Below, one piece after another: positions 52,327 through 64,000 of a stretch of DNA of 64,000 nucleotides (positions are counted from its first letter, which is position 1; each line of letters opens with the position of its first letter). Source of the stretch: Hybos culiciformis. Its lineage: Eukaryota > Arthropoda > Insecta > Diptera > Hybotidae. Location: contig OZ023275.1 of assembly GCA_964007475.1 (NCBI GenBank), positions 8,597,829 through 8,661,828 of the forward strand, given 5' to 3'. Under the pieces are notes generated by a model. That model was not told the DNA's origin and ran no database searches. It saw only the letters and a program-made list of their open reading frames with translations. Position numbers and translations under genes: made by a program.

Positions 52327-52558
52327 TTATGTGTTGAAACATTTTGAAAGAAAAAAATTCAACTGAACAGCACGTTGAAAATTTCTACAACTAGAATTAC
52401 TGAATTTTGTTTGCTTCATAATAAAATCACTTGAATTGAAACTTGAACCATTTTGATGGTAAGAAAATGTCGTTAAAGCAAAGTGTGTCTTTAAATTATA
52501 TTTTATCTGAGATGTCAATATTTTTAAAATAACCCATTTTTTTGTTTTATCAATCAAT

Positions 52559-52807
52559 TCAAATAAACAAATGATACTTGTTTAAATTGAAATTAGTGAT
52601 ATGTGGATTGCAATGCAAATAATAATACAAATGGAAAAATAATAATGTAATCTTTGAATTTACATTTCTGCACTCTTGCACTTCAAAACTTGTAAGTTCA
52701 AGTCGGCTCTGTATCTGAATATATATATTTCTCATTTCCATTGCCGCCAACATCATTTTGTCATTCAGTGACTTTTTGATGATTGTTTTACCACAATCAG
52801 AAAGCAT
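52559..52807 (-). other. possible coding scrap, up to 82 codons
   Basis: Gene not recognised. The first 50 or so residues on the minus strand have mixed composition with codons such as GGT, GCG, CTG and CGA, unlike the window's usual translations (for example SLNDKMMLAAMEMRN, SRLELTSFEVQECRN). After that the frame becomes Tyr/Asn/Leu-rich like background. A GTAAAT donor-like site follows the AGAAAT that ends the protein-like part (about 52660). The upstream acceptor context is poor. A second frame on the same strand at 52327-52557 (76 codons) is offset by one base. Together they could be a decayed ORF with a frameshift, or an exon plus chance. Confidence 0.2.
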
Positions 52808-53241
52808 AAAAGATACAACTTATTTTATGTCTTTTAGTTTTGTTTTCTATATATTCAAATAATAACATAAAAAAAAAAGTAAAGGAACAAGTATTGAAGA
52901 TAAAATATTCGCCAATTTGTTCACTGGCATCTCATATTAAATTATGTTCACGTGATTGTTTGAATGTTTCCTTTTTTGATGTTTTCTTTATTTTATTTTT
53001 TTTTATTTCTATGACACCGTTGACTTAGTATTGTAATGATGATGAATCAAGATAAATAATGACAAAGTTTTTTGAATTGGTCTCTAGTAATTCTTAATTC
53101 AATAAAAGCTCAGATGTTAAATTCCATGACAATGGTAGAGAAGGTTGTAACTTAGTTTTTCTATTTACCTGAGCAATTCTGAAAAATTTTAGTGAAAACT
53201 TTTTTAGTATTAGAAAAAAAAAAAAGATTATAAAAATTTAT

Positions 53242-53268
53242 AAATTGCATCATCATATGATGCAATTT
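53242..53268. repeat. perfect 12-bp stem hairpin
   Basis: AAATTGCATCAT and ATGATGCAATTT surround the three-base loop CAT, making a compact hairpin. No T-rich tail or neighbouring gene suggests a role. Confidence 0.85.
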
Positions 53269-54244
53269 GATTAAACAATTCTAAAATAATTAACTTCATA
53301 TTTAACGATTTGATCGCTTTAAGGATGAGTTTTTTCAAAGATCTTGTAGAATAAAGGAGGATTCTACTTCAAATAGAAATATGTGTTTCTCATATCGATT
53401 TATCTCAATTACTTACTATCTTATTATCGCTGTAAATATTTATTTAAAATATTAAATGGAAAAGCATAATTAAGAATTATTGTAAAATAAATAACCAACC
53501 TTTTTTAACACAATTGAAAATTTTACAAAATAAAAAATTTATACATTATAAAATACAGAACTTAGTGCGTTATTAATTTTATAACGCCCATAGAGATATC
53601 AAATAAACCTGATGGGGGACAATTTACCCACGATTTTAATATAAATTTTATTATTAAAATTATGTGTAGGATATTATTCCTTGGAATACTATTAAAAATA
53701 GGATAATAAAATTATTTTTATTATACCATTCATTTTTTTTTTATTTTTTATTTTTTATTTAAATAAAAAAAATATTTAACACTTTAATATTAAGAAGGTG
53801 TAAAAAAAAATTAAATGATGGGGCTAAGATTTTTTCTTACATGGAAAGAGTAATAAGAAATCAGTATGGGTTATGTACATTTTTAAGTATTAATATATTT
53901 ATCAAAAATTAATAATTTAAAAAAAAAATTAAATAAATTAAGAAAGATGAAAATGGGTAAAGGCAGTTAGACAAATTGAACTACATTTTATTTCCAAAGT
54001 GAGCATACAGATAATACGGTTTTCTTAGTACTTTTATAATTATGATCATACTTGGTTACTTTAGATTTTCACAAAATTAACAATAAATCATTTTAATTTC
54101 AAAACTAATAATCTTTATCAAATTATATTCATGTCAACATTCACAATATTTCTAATTTAATCTATACTCTATCTGGTTTTGAGTTCGCGTTATTTCTTTT
54201 CTAAATGAAACTATTTTTGCAACATTTAGATAAGATGCATCTTC
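53269..54244. other. AT-rich non-coding stretch
   Basis: Nothing recognised apart from A/T runs. Confidence 0.65.
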
Positions 54245-54331
54245 TTAGTTGATACGACCACTTTGAATTTGGAACATCCGCAGATAATTTTTCCAGACTT
54301 CGCTTTTGCTTAGAATTCCGGTTTTCATTGG
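54245..54331 (-). other. exon-like segment, possible terminal exon
   Basis: Gene not recognised. On the minus strand a T-rich tract ending TTTTTTTTGCCAG (an acceptor-like site) is followed by 28 codons and a stop, beginning PMKTGILSKSEVWKNYLRMF and ending QIQSGRIN. A second frame from the same acceptor stays open longer, about 44 codons starting ANENRNSKQKRSLEKLSADV, so the phase is uncertain. The peptide is charged and mixed, unlike background. No upstream partner exon was identified with confidence. Either a real last exon of a minus-strand gene, a retained relic, or coincidence. Confidence 0.25.
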
Positions 54332-54928
54332 CTGGCAAAAAAAATTATATTATACATATTTTAAAAACACTATTATTATGCGTAATCAAGTTCATGCTAA
54401 AATTTCAACTTAGGCAAAGACGATTATTATTCAAGAAGAAGAAAATAATTAAAAAAAAAACTAAGTAGAACAAAATGAAAATGAAGAAAATTTTCCTTTA
54501 ACATAACCTTATATAATTATAATACACAGAAAAAATAATTACAGGTATACAGAGTAATTGAGACATTAATTTTCGATATAAAATGAAGAATCACATTCTG
54601 ATTGTGATGATATTTTCACTTAAAGGAAAATTATGTACTTTTATAACATACATAACATATTTCATTTAATATATTTTATGATCCTACATAAATAGATAAA
54701 ATATAGATGTCATAATTACCGCAAAACTTTGATCGAACTATAAAAATATAAGAATAAAAAGAATATGAATGAATGTATATTTACATAATACCTGGTGTAA
54801 GAACAGTTTAGGAAAAGAAAAAACTGAATATTTTAAGTGGAATATCATAAACATTACTTTGTTTTCATATTGACGTTATTAATGTAATTTTATTTTTTGG
54901 CATTCAATTTTGTCACTTATGCCTTGTT

Positions 54929-55305
54929 CAGATAAGGACTAAATCATGATTTCCTAATCGTGATCTGCGTGATCCTTTGAAACCCCGTGTTAACAGGAAG
55001 GATTATCAACGAAAATAAAAAAAGTAAACAACATGAAAACCAACAAAATAAAAACATAAATATTATTATTTTTATTGACATTTTGTAAATAAAGAAAATA
55101 TGTCAAAAATACGTCAAAAATAAGTAGGAATGAGTGGAAATGGGTGACATGGATGGTAAAAAACTGGAACTCATCTCTGAAATTTTTCATGATTTTCGAT
55201 AATCATGATTTCCGATGACAATTTTTTTGTATGAGCAAATCATGAAAAAAAGAAAGATAATCTCAAAAAGTAAGATTATCATAATCATGAAGAGTTCATT
55301 GTCTG
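54929..55305. mobile_element. candidate decayed terminal-repeat element, 377 bp
   Basis: The left end CAGATAAGGACTAAATCATG aligns with the complement of the right end, CAGACAATGAACTCTTCATG, continuing into TCATGATT in both. Inside, ATCATGAT words recur four or more times (about 54945, 55187, 55203, 55241, 55285), often in palindromic form such as AAATCATGATTT. No matching 8-bp flank was found, so the call is tentative. Confidence 0.3.
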
Positions 55306-58300
55306 AAAAATTATTGTATTCGTAAATTATTTATGATTATTTATGGTATTAGTGTAAAATATGTAAATATGTATAATATGTAAAAATGGGTTATAAAAAT
55401 AGAATATACGAAATAGTAGGTCCAGTTCTCGTTTCCAACAAGTTTTTCATACAAAAACTACTGATTTTATCAAAAGCCACTACTTTTTATATTTGATGAA
55501 TTTTCTTCAATGAACTAAAAAAGTTTGTACAATAAACTGAAAAAAAAGGAAAAATTTATTTTTTAAGAATTTCTTACATTTAATTTTTTTTTTGTTTATT
55601 TTTTATTTTAATTGCCAAAAACAACAAGTTTTCATTTCCAAGCCTTAAAATCGCGTAAAATGTGTACACATTGTACATAATATAAATAATGTCGACACAT
55701 ACTACAATATAATTATCTTATATGTACACACAATTATTTAAAGTTCATTATTAAAAGATGTTTTTGTGAAAAAGTAAAGAGCAATCATAAAATTTTGTAC
55801 ATATATTTATGAACAACTTACAATTTATAGCTTCGCAACAATAATGAATATAATCCTCATAAAGATGCATTAGAAAATTTTAAAATCCTCTAAAGAACAT
55901 ACTGTGATTTTTTTTGGAGCACAATCGTAATATTTTTTATTTTTTATTTTATGATTTAGTTTAGATATAATTGTTAATACACTAAAATACACGTTAAAAA
56001 TTATAAATGAGTTTCCACTTTTCTTTCAACGAAAAAAAAATAAAAAAATTTTTCTTTTTTTTTTTTTTTAGTTATTATTTATTATAGTTAAAGTAGTTAA
56101 GTTTTATACCTACGTGTTAAATTAAATTAACTTTAATTGTCCATGATTTTAATGGGACAAGAAGTTAAGTTTAAAAAATTTCACACTTTTTATTACTATT
56201 ATTTGCATTAAAAATGTATACAACATGGATAGAATTAACATAATATTTATGATACAATTATTATACGTCGTATATATTTAAAATATTTTTGCTTTTGTTG
56301 ATATTATATATGCAGTAAATTGATTATGCAATTTATTGCGAATTGTGATGAAGTAATTAAAAATAAAAATATAAAAATAAAACGCAATCAAGAAACAACA
56401 CATCAATATAATTATTGTTGAAATTTATGTTCATTTTTTTTTTCTACAAATTTTTATAAGAAATATGCATTATCTATAAATTATATTATATATGTACATA
56501 TCTTTAAAATCGTATTAAGAGCAGTTGCTCCGTCCCAAACCTTTTTTGCCCGAAATTTGATTGAAAAGCCGTTTTAGATTATTTTAAAGTTTAATTTAGA
56601 AAAAAAAAATCATTCACAACCTTCGGACTGTTTCATGCTTTAAAATGGTATAACCCTTTTTTGAATAAGTTAAGGCTAAGTGCACGAAATCTCTTCAAAA
56701 CTATTTTATGACATTGAGTTTGTCATAAATTGTGAAATAACCACAAGTTACTCATCTAATATATATGTATAGTTATATGTATAGTTACAGAAAATTTCAA
56801 TAAAATATATTGTTATATATTACTACTTTATTATCCAATTTTTTTTTTTTTTCAAATACACAATTATTTCTAGAAAGAAAATTGAACGAACCAGACATCA
56901 TTATATATTTATTGTATTTTTGATATCGAGAAAAATATATGTATAAAATAAACCAAAAGCCCGCTACTTGTTTATTATTATTAAAAAGTAAATTGATTAT
57001 ACTAGCTAGATATTTTTTCTTTATTTTAGAATATTATTATAAACCCAGTAAAAACTGATTTGATCTATTGAATTCTGTATTTAAAGTATTAATAGTACAT
57101 AGAGTATAGAGAAGAGCAACAACTTTTCTTGCTTGTGGATCAAATTCGACAAAAATGTTAATTAATAGTCACATTAGAATATACAAATCGGATTCATATT
57201 ATATTACATTATTATTAATTTGAAATTTCACTACAGGATTTACATAATGTAATGCTAAATTTGATATCAAGATCAAAGTTAAATTTTTAAGTTAACAGAG
57301 CTTTTTTTATGTACAAAAACTATATAGAAAATTATATATTTTAAAATAATGGATCCAAATACATTAATAATTGATTCAGTTGTAAACTAATAATAAATTT
57401 TTATATTTTCTATTCCAATCACTACTAGTTTAAATGCAAAGGGGAACTGATATGACCGAAGAACTATCTACTACATTGTACACTATTTTAAAATAAATAC
57501 TTAGTAGTAAATAAATAGTTCTACGTACATAGAAATGTTGGTATGTAAATTTATGTATGTATACAGTTCTGTGTATAAGGCATTTTAATATTATTATCTG
57601 ACTGTATTTTAATACCTATGATAATAAGGAATATTTTGCTGCAGAAATGCTTGTAAATCGATTTAAAAAAAAAAAAAAAAAATTTTCAAGGTCACATCAT
57701 TTACCATGAATATTTTGTTGGTTGTGCAATCATTAAAATGGTATAAATTTAAAGAATACTTACACATAGCATTCTAAATATATTTGTACATTGTTAACAT
57801 GTACATACAATGTAGGTACAAAACAGAAAATTTCCCAACATAATATATTTTATAGGAAGGTTAATAAAATGAATTTTCTGTACATTATGATGAATTCATG
57901 ATTATGTCCTTTAAAAGGGATTAAATTTATTGCGTATTACAAAAATTGAAAATTTTAAAATAAAAAGGATGTAAGGATGTTTTGAGTTCAGTTCTGCCTT
58001 TTAAACTGGATTTTTTTTTCATTAAATATAAAGCAAAAAAAAAAACTGGATTTACGAATTCATAATAATTAGGGTTGTTTATGAACGTCTTTGGGAACGT
58101 TAATCATAGAATTGATCTTAATGTTGCAATTTGACTAGCATACTATATTTGGCAAAAAAAAAAAAACTTATAATGTGTCATGTCTGTAAATAATCTAAAT
58201 ATCTTGCACAACTCAGCTATGAAAACAAAATATTATGCGTAGGTAATGTTTTTTTTTTTTTTACTTTTTTTTCTTCTATGTAATTTAATTAAGGAATTTG

Positions 58301-61050
58301 TTTTTTTATTTATTTTTAATTCATGTAAACAACAACAACCTGTTTATTTTTAATTTAATTTCTTTTAAATTACCTTCTTTCTAAAACTAAATATTCGAAA
58401 ACTTTGAATGAATATTACGCGACATAAAATTTATGAAAATTGAAATTAAAAAAAATAAAGTTATTATGCATGTGTGTTTGTCAAAATCTTCACGTACACT
58501 ATGAATGTTGAATGCATGTTATATTTTAATCTAAAAAAAAAAACACAAAAAAGTAGATAATGTCTAAGAGCAGTAAGAGCTGTCTGGCGGTATGAATATT
58601 TATATTAAAAAGGCAACTACAGTGGTATTTTTATGTCAAATCAGCTGTTTTGAATTTATTTATTTCAAATATTTTTTTTTTATATTGACTTAAAAAATGA
58701 AGATAAAATTCTGGAAACTTTTAATTTTTTGAATATTTTGAATATAAGCTGGCAAAAAGGAATGTGCATCTGTTATGCTGACATCATAAAAAAAAATTTA
58801 TCAGTACACACTATCAGATATTTTTTTTGTAATAATTATATAACTTTTCAGTTTTGATATTTTACTATTGGAATTCAAAATAAGTCGCAATTTTATAATT
58901 TTAGGTATATATTCGAATATACTTATGTGTAGATATTTTATTATATATGAATATTACGCTACACGTTTCCTCCTAACAAAAAAAAAAAAAGCCGCTAACA
59001 AAATTGTTTGTTTTTACTTTTTATTTATTTTACTTTTTTTTTTTTTTTCTAAAATTTTTATATATTTTTGTTTTGATTATTATGTTTTTAGATTTGTTTT
59101 TTTTTTTTTTTTTCAACACTTAGGGTACATTTTATTTTACTTTTTTTTTTTACAAAAATAAAACTACGTCATTCAAATATAAGCAAAAAAAAAAATAATA
59201 ATAGATTTTTTATTTTATTCCATCCGAGTTCAGTGAATACAAAATGCGCACTAAAAATTTTTGTATACTGAGAAAATAATATTTCCCTTCAATACAAAAA
59301 AAGTATATTTTGTATGTTCGTTATATTATGAAAAAAAAAAAAGATATATGTATATTTATTTTTTCCACATACATATTTGTATGTAGGTATAAAGTCTCTG
59401 TATAATATTGATAGAATATTCTACATGCATATATCTGAATATATGTATATATACCAAAATAATAAAAATGTTATTGTTATTTTAAATTAATCACCGTTTA
59501 ATTGATATTTGATTTTTTTGTTAATTAAATTTTACTGAAAAATGGAATCACTATAAGAATAATATACTATATTTATATATATACCTAATCCACATCTAAT
59601 CGGTGGAAAATCAGCTGTAGAATATAGCAAAAAAGCCATAACTACATACGTGTTATTTTGTGGCAAGTGCTCAAAGGGATGTTTATTTTTTATTTTGGTT
59701 ATATATAATAACTCGTAAGTATACAAAAACTGTAGCAATTGAATTTTAGCCAATAGCAATGTGGGTTTCCTGTTTTTAATGGATTTTCTGGCTAAGAATT
59801 AAATTTAAATAAATATTTTCAATTCAAAACGAGTTTCTGAAATTTTTATGTCGAATTTGATCGAATTATAAGACTAGAAATAATAAAAAGTAAAAGTATA
59901 AGCTATTTTTCCTTGCTACGACAAAAAGTTAATCTGTCTAAAGTAATCCAGTATTTCTATTTGATACGTAAGGTCTAATCACTGAATTTACCAATTCGTA
60001 AAATATGAGGACTTTAAATAGAAAAAGAGCCTTGGTAAGATAAAAAAAAAATTTTTTTTGTATATAAATCTTCCAATGTTATAACGATTTATTCATGAAT
60101 ATTTTCAATTATGTATATTTACACCTATTGTAAAAAGATAGTTTCTTCGTATGAAAGTTTTTAATATGTTTGAAAGTTTTCTAAAAATTTAGATAAAATC
60201 TTTAGAGAACAAAACATTTACAGAAATTTGTAGCAAGATCTCACAATTAATTTACATATGAAAAAGGGTTTTCATAAAATCTGCTCTCTAATGTCGACAT
60301 TATTAGAAATGAAAATTTACCAAAAGTAACTTAGTACAAAATAACATGTAAGCAAGTTTTTGTTTTTTCGTTCACAATCTTCACAATACGAAATCTGGAA
60401 AATTCATTTCAAATAAAAGTTCTTGAATAAAGAAAGTTTATTAGCCAGTACTTATGAGTTCATAACTGAATCACCAAAAAACAAAAAAAAAACAAGTTGG
60501 ATCTCTCTGACAAAATCATAAGATACCTATATATTGAAAAAGTTATCATCAGAAACGCATTGCAGTAACATAAATTTCGTATGTGGAATACCAAATACAT
60601 AAATCGAATAGTTCTTAACTAAATGTTATCAGATAAAAAATAATTAATGATAAATGAAGATAAAATTCTATATATATTTTATGATAATTAGCTATTTATT
60701 AATAAGCACAATAATTATTATGATAAAACAGAAAAAAAAAGAATTGTATATTTTTTGTATTAATATGAAAATAATGTTTCCTTAATTTTAGTTCAAGAAG
60801 ATCTTTTATAAATTTTTTTAAGAAATTCTATTTCTTGCAGTTCTTTCAAAAACTGATGTGATTCTAACATAAACTTCAAGGATTATTTATTTAGTATTTA
60901 TATTCAAATTTGCTTCAAATTAGTAGTAATTCTACACTCTTTTTCGCAGTGTTTAACATGAAAATACCAAATTTGATTTGCCGTAAATACAATATAATCT
61001 CTAATTCTCATTCAATGTACAATATCAAAAAATATGGAACCTAAGTGCCT
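55306..61050. other. AT-rich non-coding stretch
   Basis: No intact gene. Long A/T runs are dense at 57663-57681 and 58978-59160. A tandem ATATGTATAGTT pair lies about 56760-56785. GC-richer text at 56515-56720 includes the small palindrome GAGCAGTTGCTC but no frame. A short start codon plus donor-like pattern about 60006-60035 (ending TTG|GTAAGA) is too short to call. Confidence 0.6.
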
Positions 61051-61215
61051 GGACTGTCATTGAATGCACAAAAAGTAATAGAAAGAATAATAACTTATTA
61101 CACATGCTTTCATACCCATAGATAGATCTCAAAAAACGAAGCATACGCATCTTAAAGATACGCCATTTGTGGAAAGAACCGTCAAAAGCCTTAAAAAAAA
61201 TCGTGAACATATAGT
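61051..61215 (+). pseudogene. possible transposase-type HTH relic, frameshifted
   Basis: The first frame reads GLSLNAQKVIERIITYY, continues to a TAG at 61123-61125 and a TAA at 61153-61155. A second frame offset by one base then reads LKDTPFVERTVKSLKKNREH from 61151. The pattern, an amphipathic helix with LS..AQ..IE.II.YY followed later by VERTVK.LKK, resembles the N-terminal helix-turn-helix regions of insect transposase-like proteins (general knowledge, no search done). Two stops and a frameshift would make it dead. The minus strand carries an 89-codon hydrophobic frame over the same DNA, which lowers certainty. Confidence 0.25.
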
Positions 61216-62529
61216 CTACTGTCTCATACTGGTACATATATGAATAAAAATAAATAAGAAATAAATTTTGTAAAAAGGAAAATGTGAAAAACAAATTTAC
61301 ATTTTATATAATAGTTTTAATCTCTATCCTGAATTAACAAGGCATATTAATTACCGATACTAAATAAATTATATAAAAATGTTGTAATTTTTCCGAAATG
61401 CATTATTTTGCTTATCAATTATAGTTTTTAAGCACAAACATTTTTACACATAAAAATTTACGAAATCATATATGCCTTAAAAAAAACTTGAAATAAAAAT
61501 ATAAAACTTTAATAGCTTTTCTTAAAGCTCATCGGATTTAAGATTTAAATTTTTTTTATTATCTTTATCGTCTATGGAATATATAGTTTTGAAATTTTGA
61601 AATTATGCACAACCTCAACCTATATTATAGTTGTGGCATTCTAAATTACACTATATATATATAATGCTAATTATTTCGTGTGTACTAACTAGCATTTACT
61701 TTTTATTATATTTTTTATTTAACCTATATATATTACCTACATTTAGTTATATCATATATTTCTATTTATTTCACTAAAAATTAAAATTATTATTGTTGAT
61801 GAATGTCCTAGTTATATAAATTTATTTTTGTGCAAAGAAAAAAAAAACAGATAATTCTCGAACTGAAGGATATACAAAAATAATAAACTCTGTTTGTACA
61901 TATATTTTTACTTTTTGGAAATAATGAAAATAACTATACACTAACTTAATGTATGGAAACAAAACCAAATCTTTAATTTCCTTCAGGGAAAAATAAAACA
62001 TATTCTGTGAACAAAAATAAAAAGAAGAAAAACAACAAAAAAATAAAAATAAAGAAAATTAGGTTAGCTCAAGGAATTTTTAAGGTAATTTTTCTTCTTT
62101 GATTTTTTTTTTTTTTATGCTATGTGGTACATAAAAGCATGTAAAATTAAAATTTAAGCTTTATAATTAACTTATATACGTTTTGTATTTATATGATTTG
62201 GGAAGCAAATTATTAAGTCTATATAATTAGGTACTTGTAAAAAAATAAATAAATAATTAAATATTCGGTAATACACTTGTTTAATGTTATACATATATAT
62301 CAATAATATTAAACCAAAAATAATAATTCTAAGAAATTGTCTCAAAAATTGTCCATAATAATAATGTTATACTTTGTTGATAAAATTTTGAAGAAACTGG
62401 CTTTGAAGGAAAAACAAAATAAAAATGAAAAGAACTGGGCGAAAATTATATAGTTAAATATATCGTCCTGTTTAGTTATTACCAAGGAATTAAGGTACAC
62501 CTTTTGGAAATACACACAAATAAAGGAAT
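61216..62529. other. AT-rich non-coding stretch
   Basis: No supported gene. A minus-strand frame of 63 codons at 62342-62533 is mostly hydrophobic and overlaps the next entry by one frame. Confidence 0.6.
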
Positions 62530-62646
62530 TCAACTGACGACGACCGTGAAAAAGTAAGAATATTTAGCAAAGTCCTTATCAGTAAATGGTTCAGTATAGT
62601 TGAAAGATGCTACTGAAAACCAATCAACATGACAAGGTCTTCTCTC
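62530..62646 (-). other. possible coding scrap, 38 codons
   Basis: Gene not recognised. An acceptor-like TTTGAATTTAAAAG precedes 38 codons beginning ERRPCHVDWFSVASFNYTEP and including FTDKDFAKYSYFF, then a stop. The composition is clearly protein-like, and a neighbouring minus frame (62342-62533, offset) continues with mixed residues, which could mean one frameshift in an older ORF. However, the plus strand of the same DNA is also open (STDDDREKVRIFSKV, with a GTAAGA donor-like site inside), so strand and reality are both unsettled. Confidence 0.2.
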
Positions 62647-64000
62647 CTTTTAAATTCAAAAATAAAATAGAGAATATTTAGTGGTCTTCTAATATCAATA
62701 TTATCCTGAGATTTTCATAGAAATTTTGCATATACATATGTACATATCAAAATTTTCTCAAGAGAAGTGTTGTTTTTGCAAACAAAAATTTAATGTTTTT
62801 TGATTCTATGAATAAAAATATCTATTCTAATATCAAGTACTAGTAGTATACTGTACGGTTTTAGAATGATATCCTCTTGAGATAAATTGGGTACCTATTT
62901 ATTACGATGCTGATGACAAAATAACGAAGAAAAATTTTCAATGGTTCTGTTGTATAAGACATGCGAAATGATTAATCATCACAATTTATGGCACATACTA
63001 TACAAATAAATATATATAGTAAATAATGTCGTCAGATATTTACTTTCTTTTGAAGAAGATTAAAAGAAATAATAAGCTTAGAGAATTTAAGGTAAAATAA
63101 TAATAACAATAGTATAATAAAGGCTATTAAACAAAATTGTTTTTAGGCTCACTACAGGCTTATTCCGATTAATAAAATTTATTCAGAAACATTCGCCCAT
63201 TCTACATATTGTTTTCATAATTTTTAATCGAAAGTAATCTATAAATAAAAATAAACTTCAAAATTTTAATATTAACATGTAATAAAAACTAATTTTAAAT
63301 ACTAAATTCAAGATACCTGTACAATTTAACTATTTTCGTTGCAATGAAAAAATTCCGTTGATGCAAATGCAAAGCACAGTGAAGATTTAAAGATTTTTTG
63401 ACGGCAACGTCAAATGGCCTATAGCAGTAAATTTTTATGATAATTAACTAAAAAAACAAACAATGGACCTTTGAAAAAATAATTTTACGTCAAATTTTCT
63501 TTTCGTTTTCTTTTCTTATATATAGGCTAAAAATTACATAATATAACTTTTATGGACTATACAACTTTTATATGAAACCTAAGAAAATTCCAAAAATTTT
63601 GGACAATATGAAAATAGGAGTGTGCTGTTTTAAATTTTCATTAGTTTTCAAATTGAACTTTTAATCTTTAACTTCTACAGATTTTTAATTTTTTACCTTA
63701 TTACAATATTATAAAGAAAACAAAAAACTTTGAAACATAAAAGCACTTTGTCCATCATTATTATTTTAATTGTAAATTAGTAATATATAACTTCTTGAAT
63801 TCTTTTTGTTACCATTATTTTTCCAGTCGCGACATAAAACTTGCAATTAAAAAAATAAAATAAAATAAAATTAAAATATAAGACAGTATAACTTTCCAAC
63901 AATTTTTAAACTTTTCCGTTTTTTAAATTTCTTTAAATATAATTCTTGCTGTGCAGCAGGATGTCTGAGGTTTATTTTTTTCCCATTTTATATTACGAGA
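62647..64000. other. AT-rich non-coding stretch
   Basis: Nothing recognised except a small hairpin TTTGACG-GCAA-CGTCAAA at about 63398-63415. Confidence 0.65.

Noticed and set aside
56515..56720. GC-richer patch with GAGCAGTTGCTC, considered as a small RNA or SINE.
   Set aside because: No pol III box pair, tail or second copy could be made out by eye.
58868..59161. 97-codon plus-strand frame.
   Set aside because: Largely Phe/Leu/Tyr from poly-T runs; low complexity.

Overview
The window is very AT-rich, full of A/T homopolymer runs, and shows no intact protein-coding gene on either strand. The longest open frames are low-complexity Phe/Leu/Ile/Asn/Lys-rich translations of AT-rich DNA, or they lie inside a palindromic repeat. 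No operon, ribosome-binding-site or tRNA/rRNA structure was recognised. Poly-A/T tracts, AT microsatellites, short non-autonomous DNA transposons with 8-bp target-site duplications, and a few isolated exon-like scraps suggest nuclear DNA of an animal, most likely an insect or other arthropod. It could be intergenic DNA or the inside of a very large intron. The taxonomic call is an inference from style, not from a recognised gene.

Layout. 1-12.4 kb: AT-rich filler, a 13-bp inverted repeat (about 1.1 kb), one hAT-type transposon end (2381) and a 27-bp direct repeat pair (2143/4193). 12.4-26.2 kb: a 14-bp inverted repeat (12388/12450), a clean hAT-type MITE (17811-18134), and a second hAT-type element (19672-20346) carrying a third nested inside it (19911-20034). 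All three have perfect 8-bp target-site duplications. A more decayed candidate lies at 25785-26167. 26-33.5 kb: two members of a dispersed repeat family (27838, 32411; a third at 38625) and an 18-bp terminal-inverted-repeat element (31933-32171).

The most striking object is at 33581-34829: a 1.25-kb foldback element. It has perfect terminal inverted repeats, about eleven copies of one 40-bp palindrome at about 62-bp spacing, and a strongly GC-rich central hairpin with an extra inverted duplication in the left arm only. 34.8-64 kb is again AT-rich, with minor inverted and tandem repeats, a (TA)16 microsatellite (46316) and several weak candidate coding scraps (52.6, 54.3, 61.1 and 62.6 kb).

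No genes act together here. The window is best read as a transposon-marked, gene-poor stretch whose main interest is the foldback element and the nested MITEs. Protein-like scraps are listed at low confidence because short open frames are common in such DNA and, at one locus, both strands are open.
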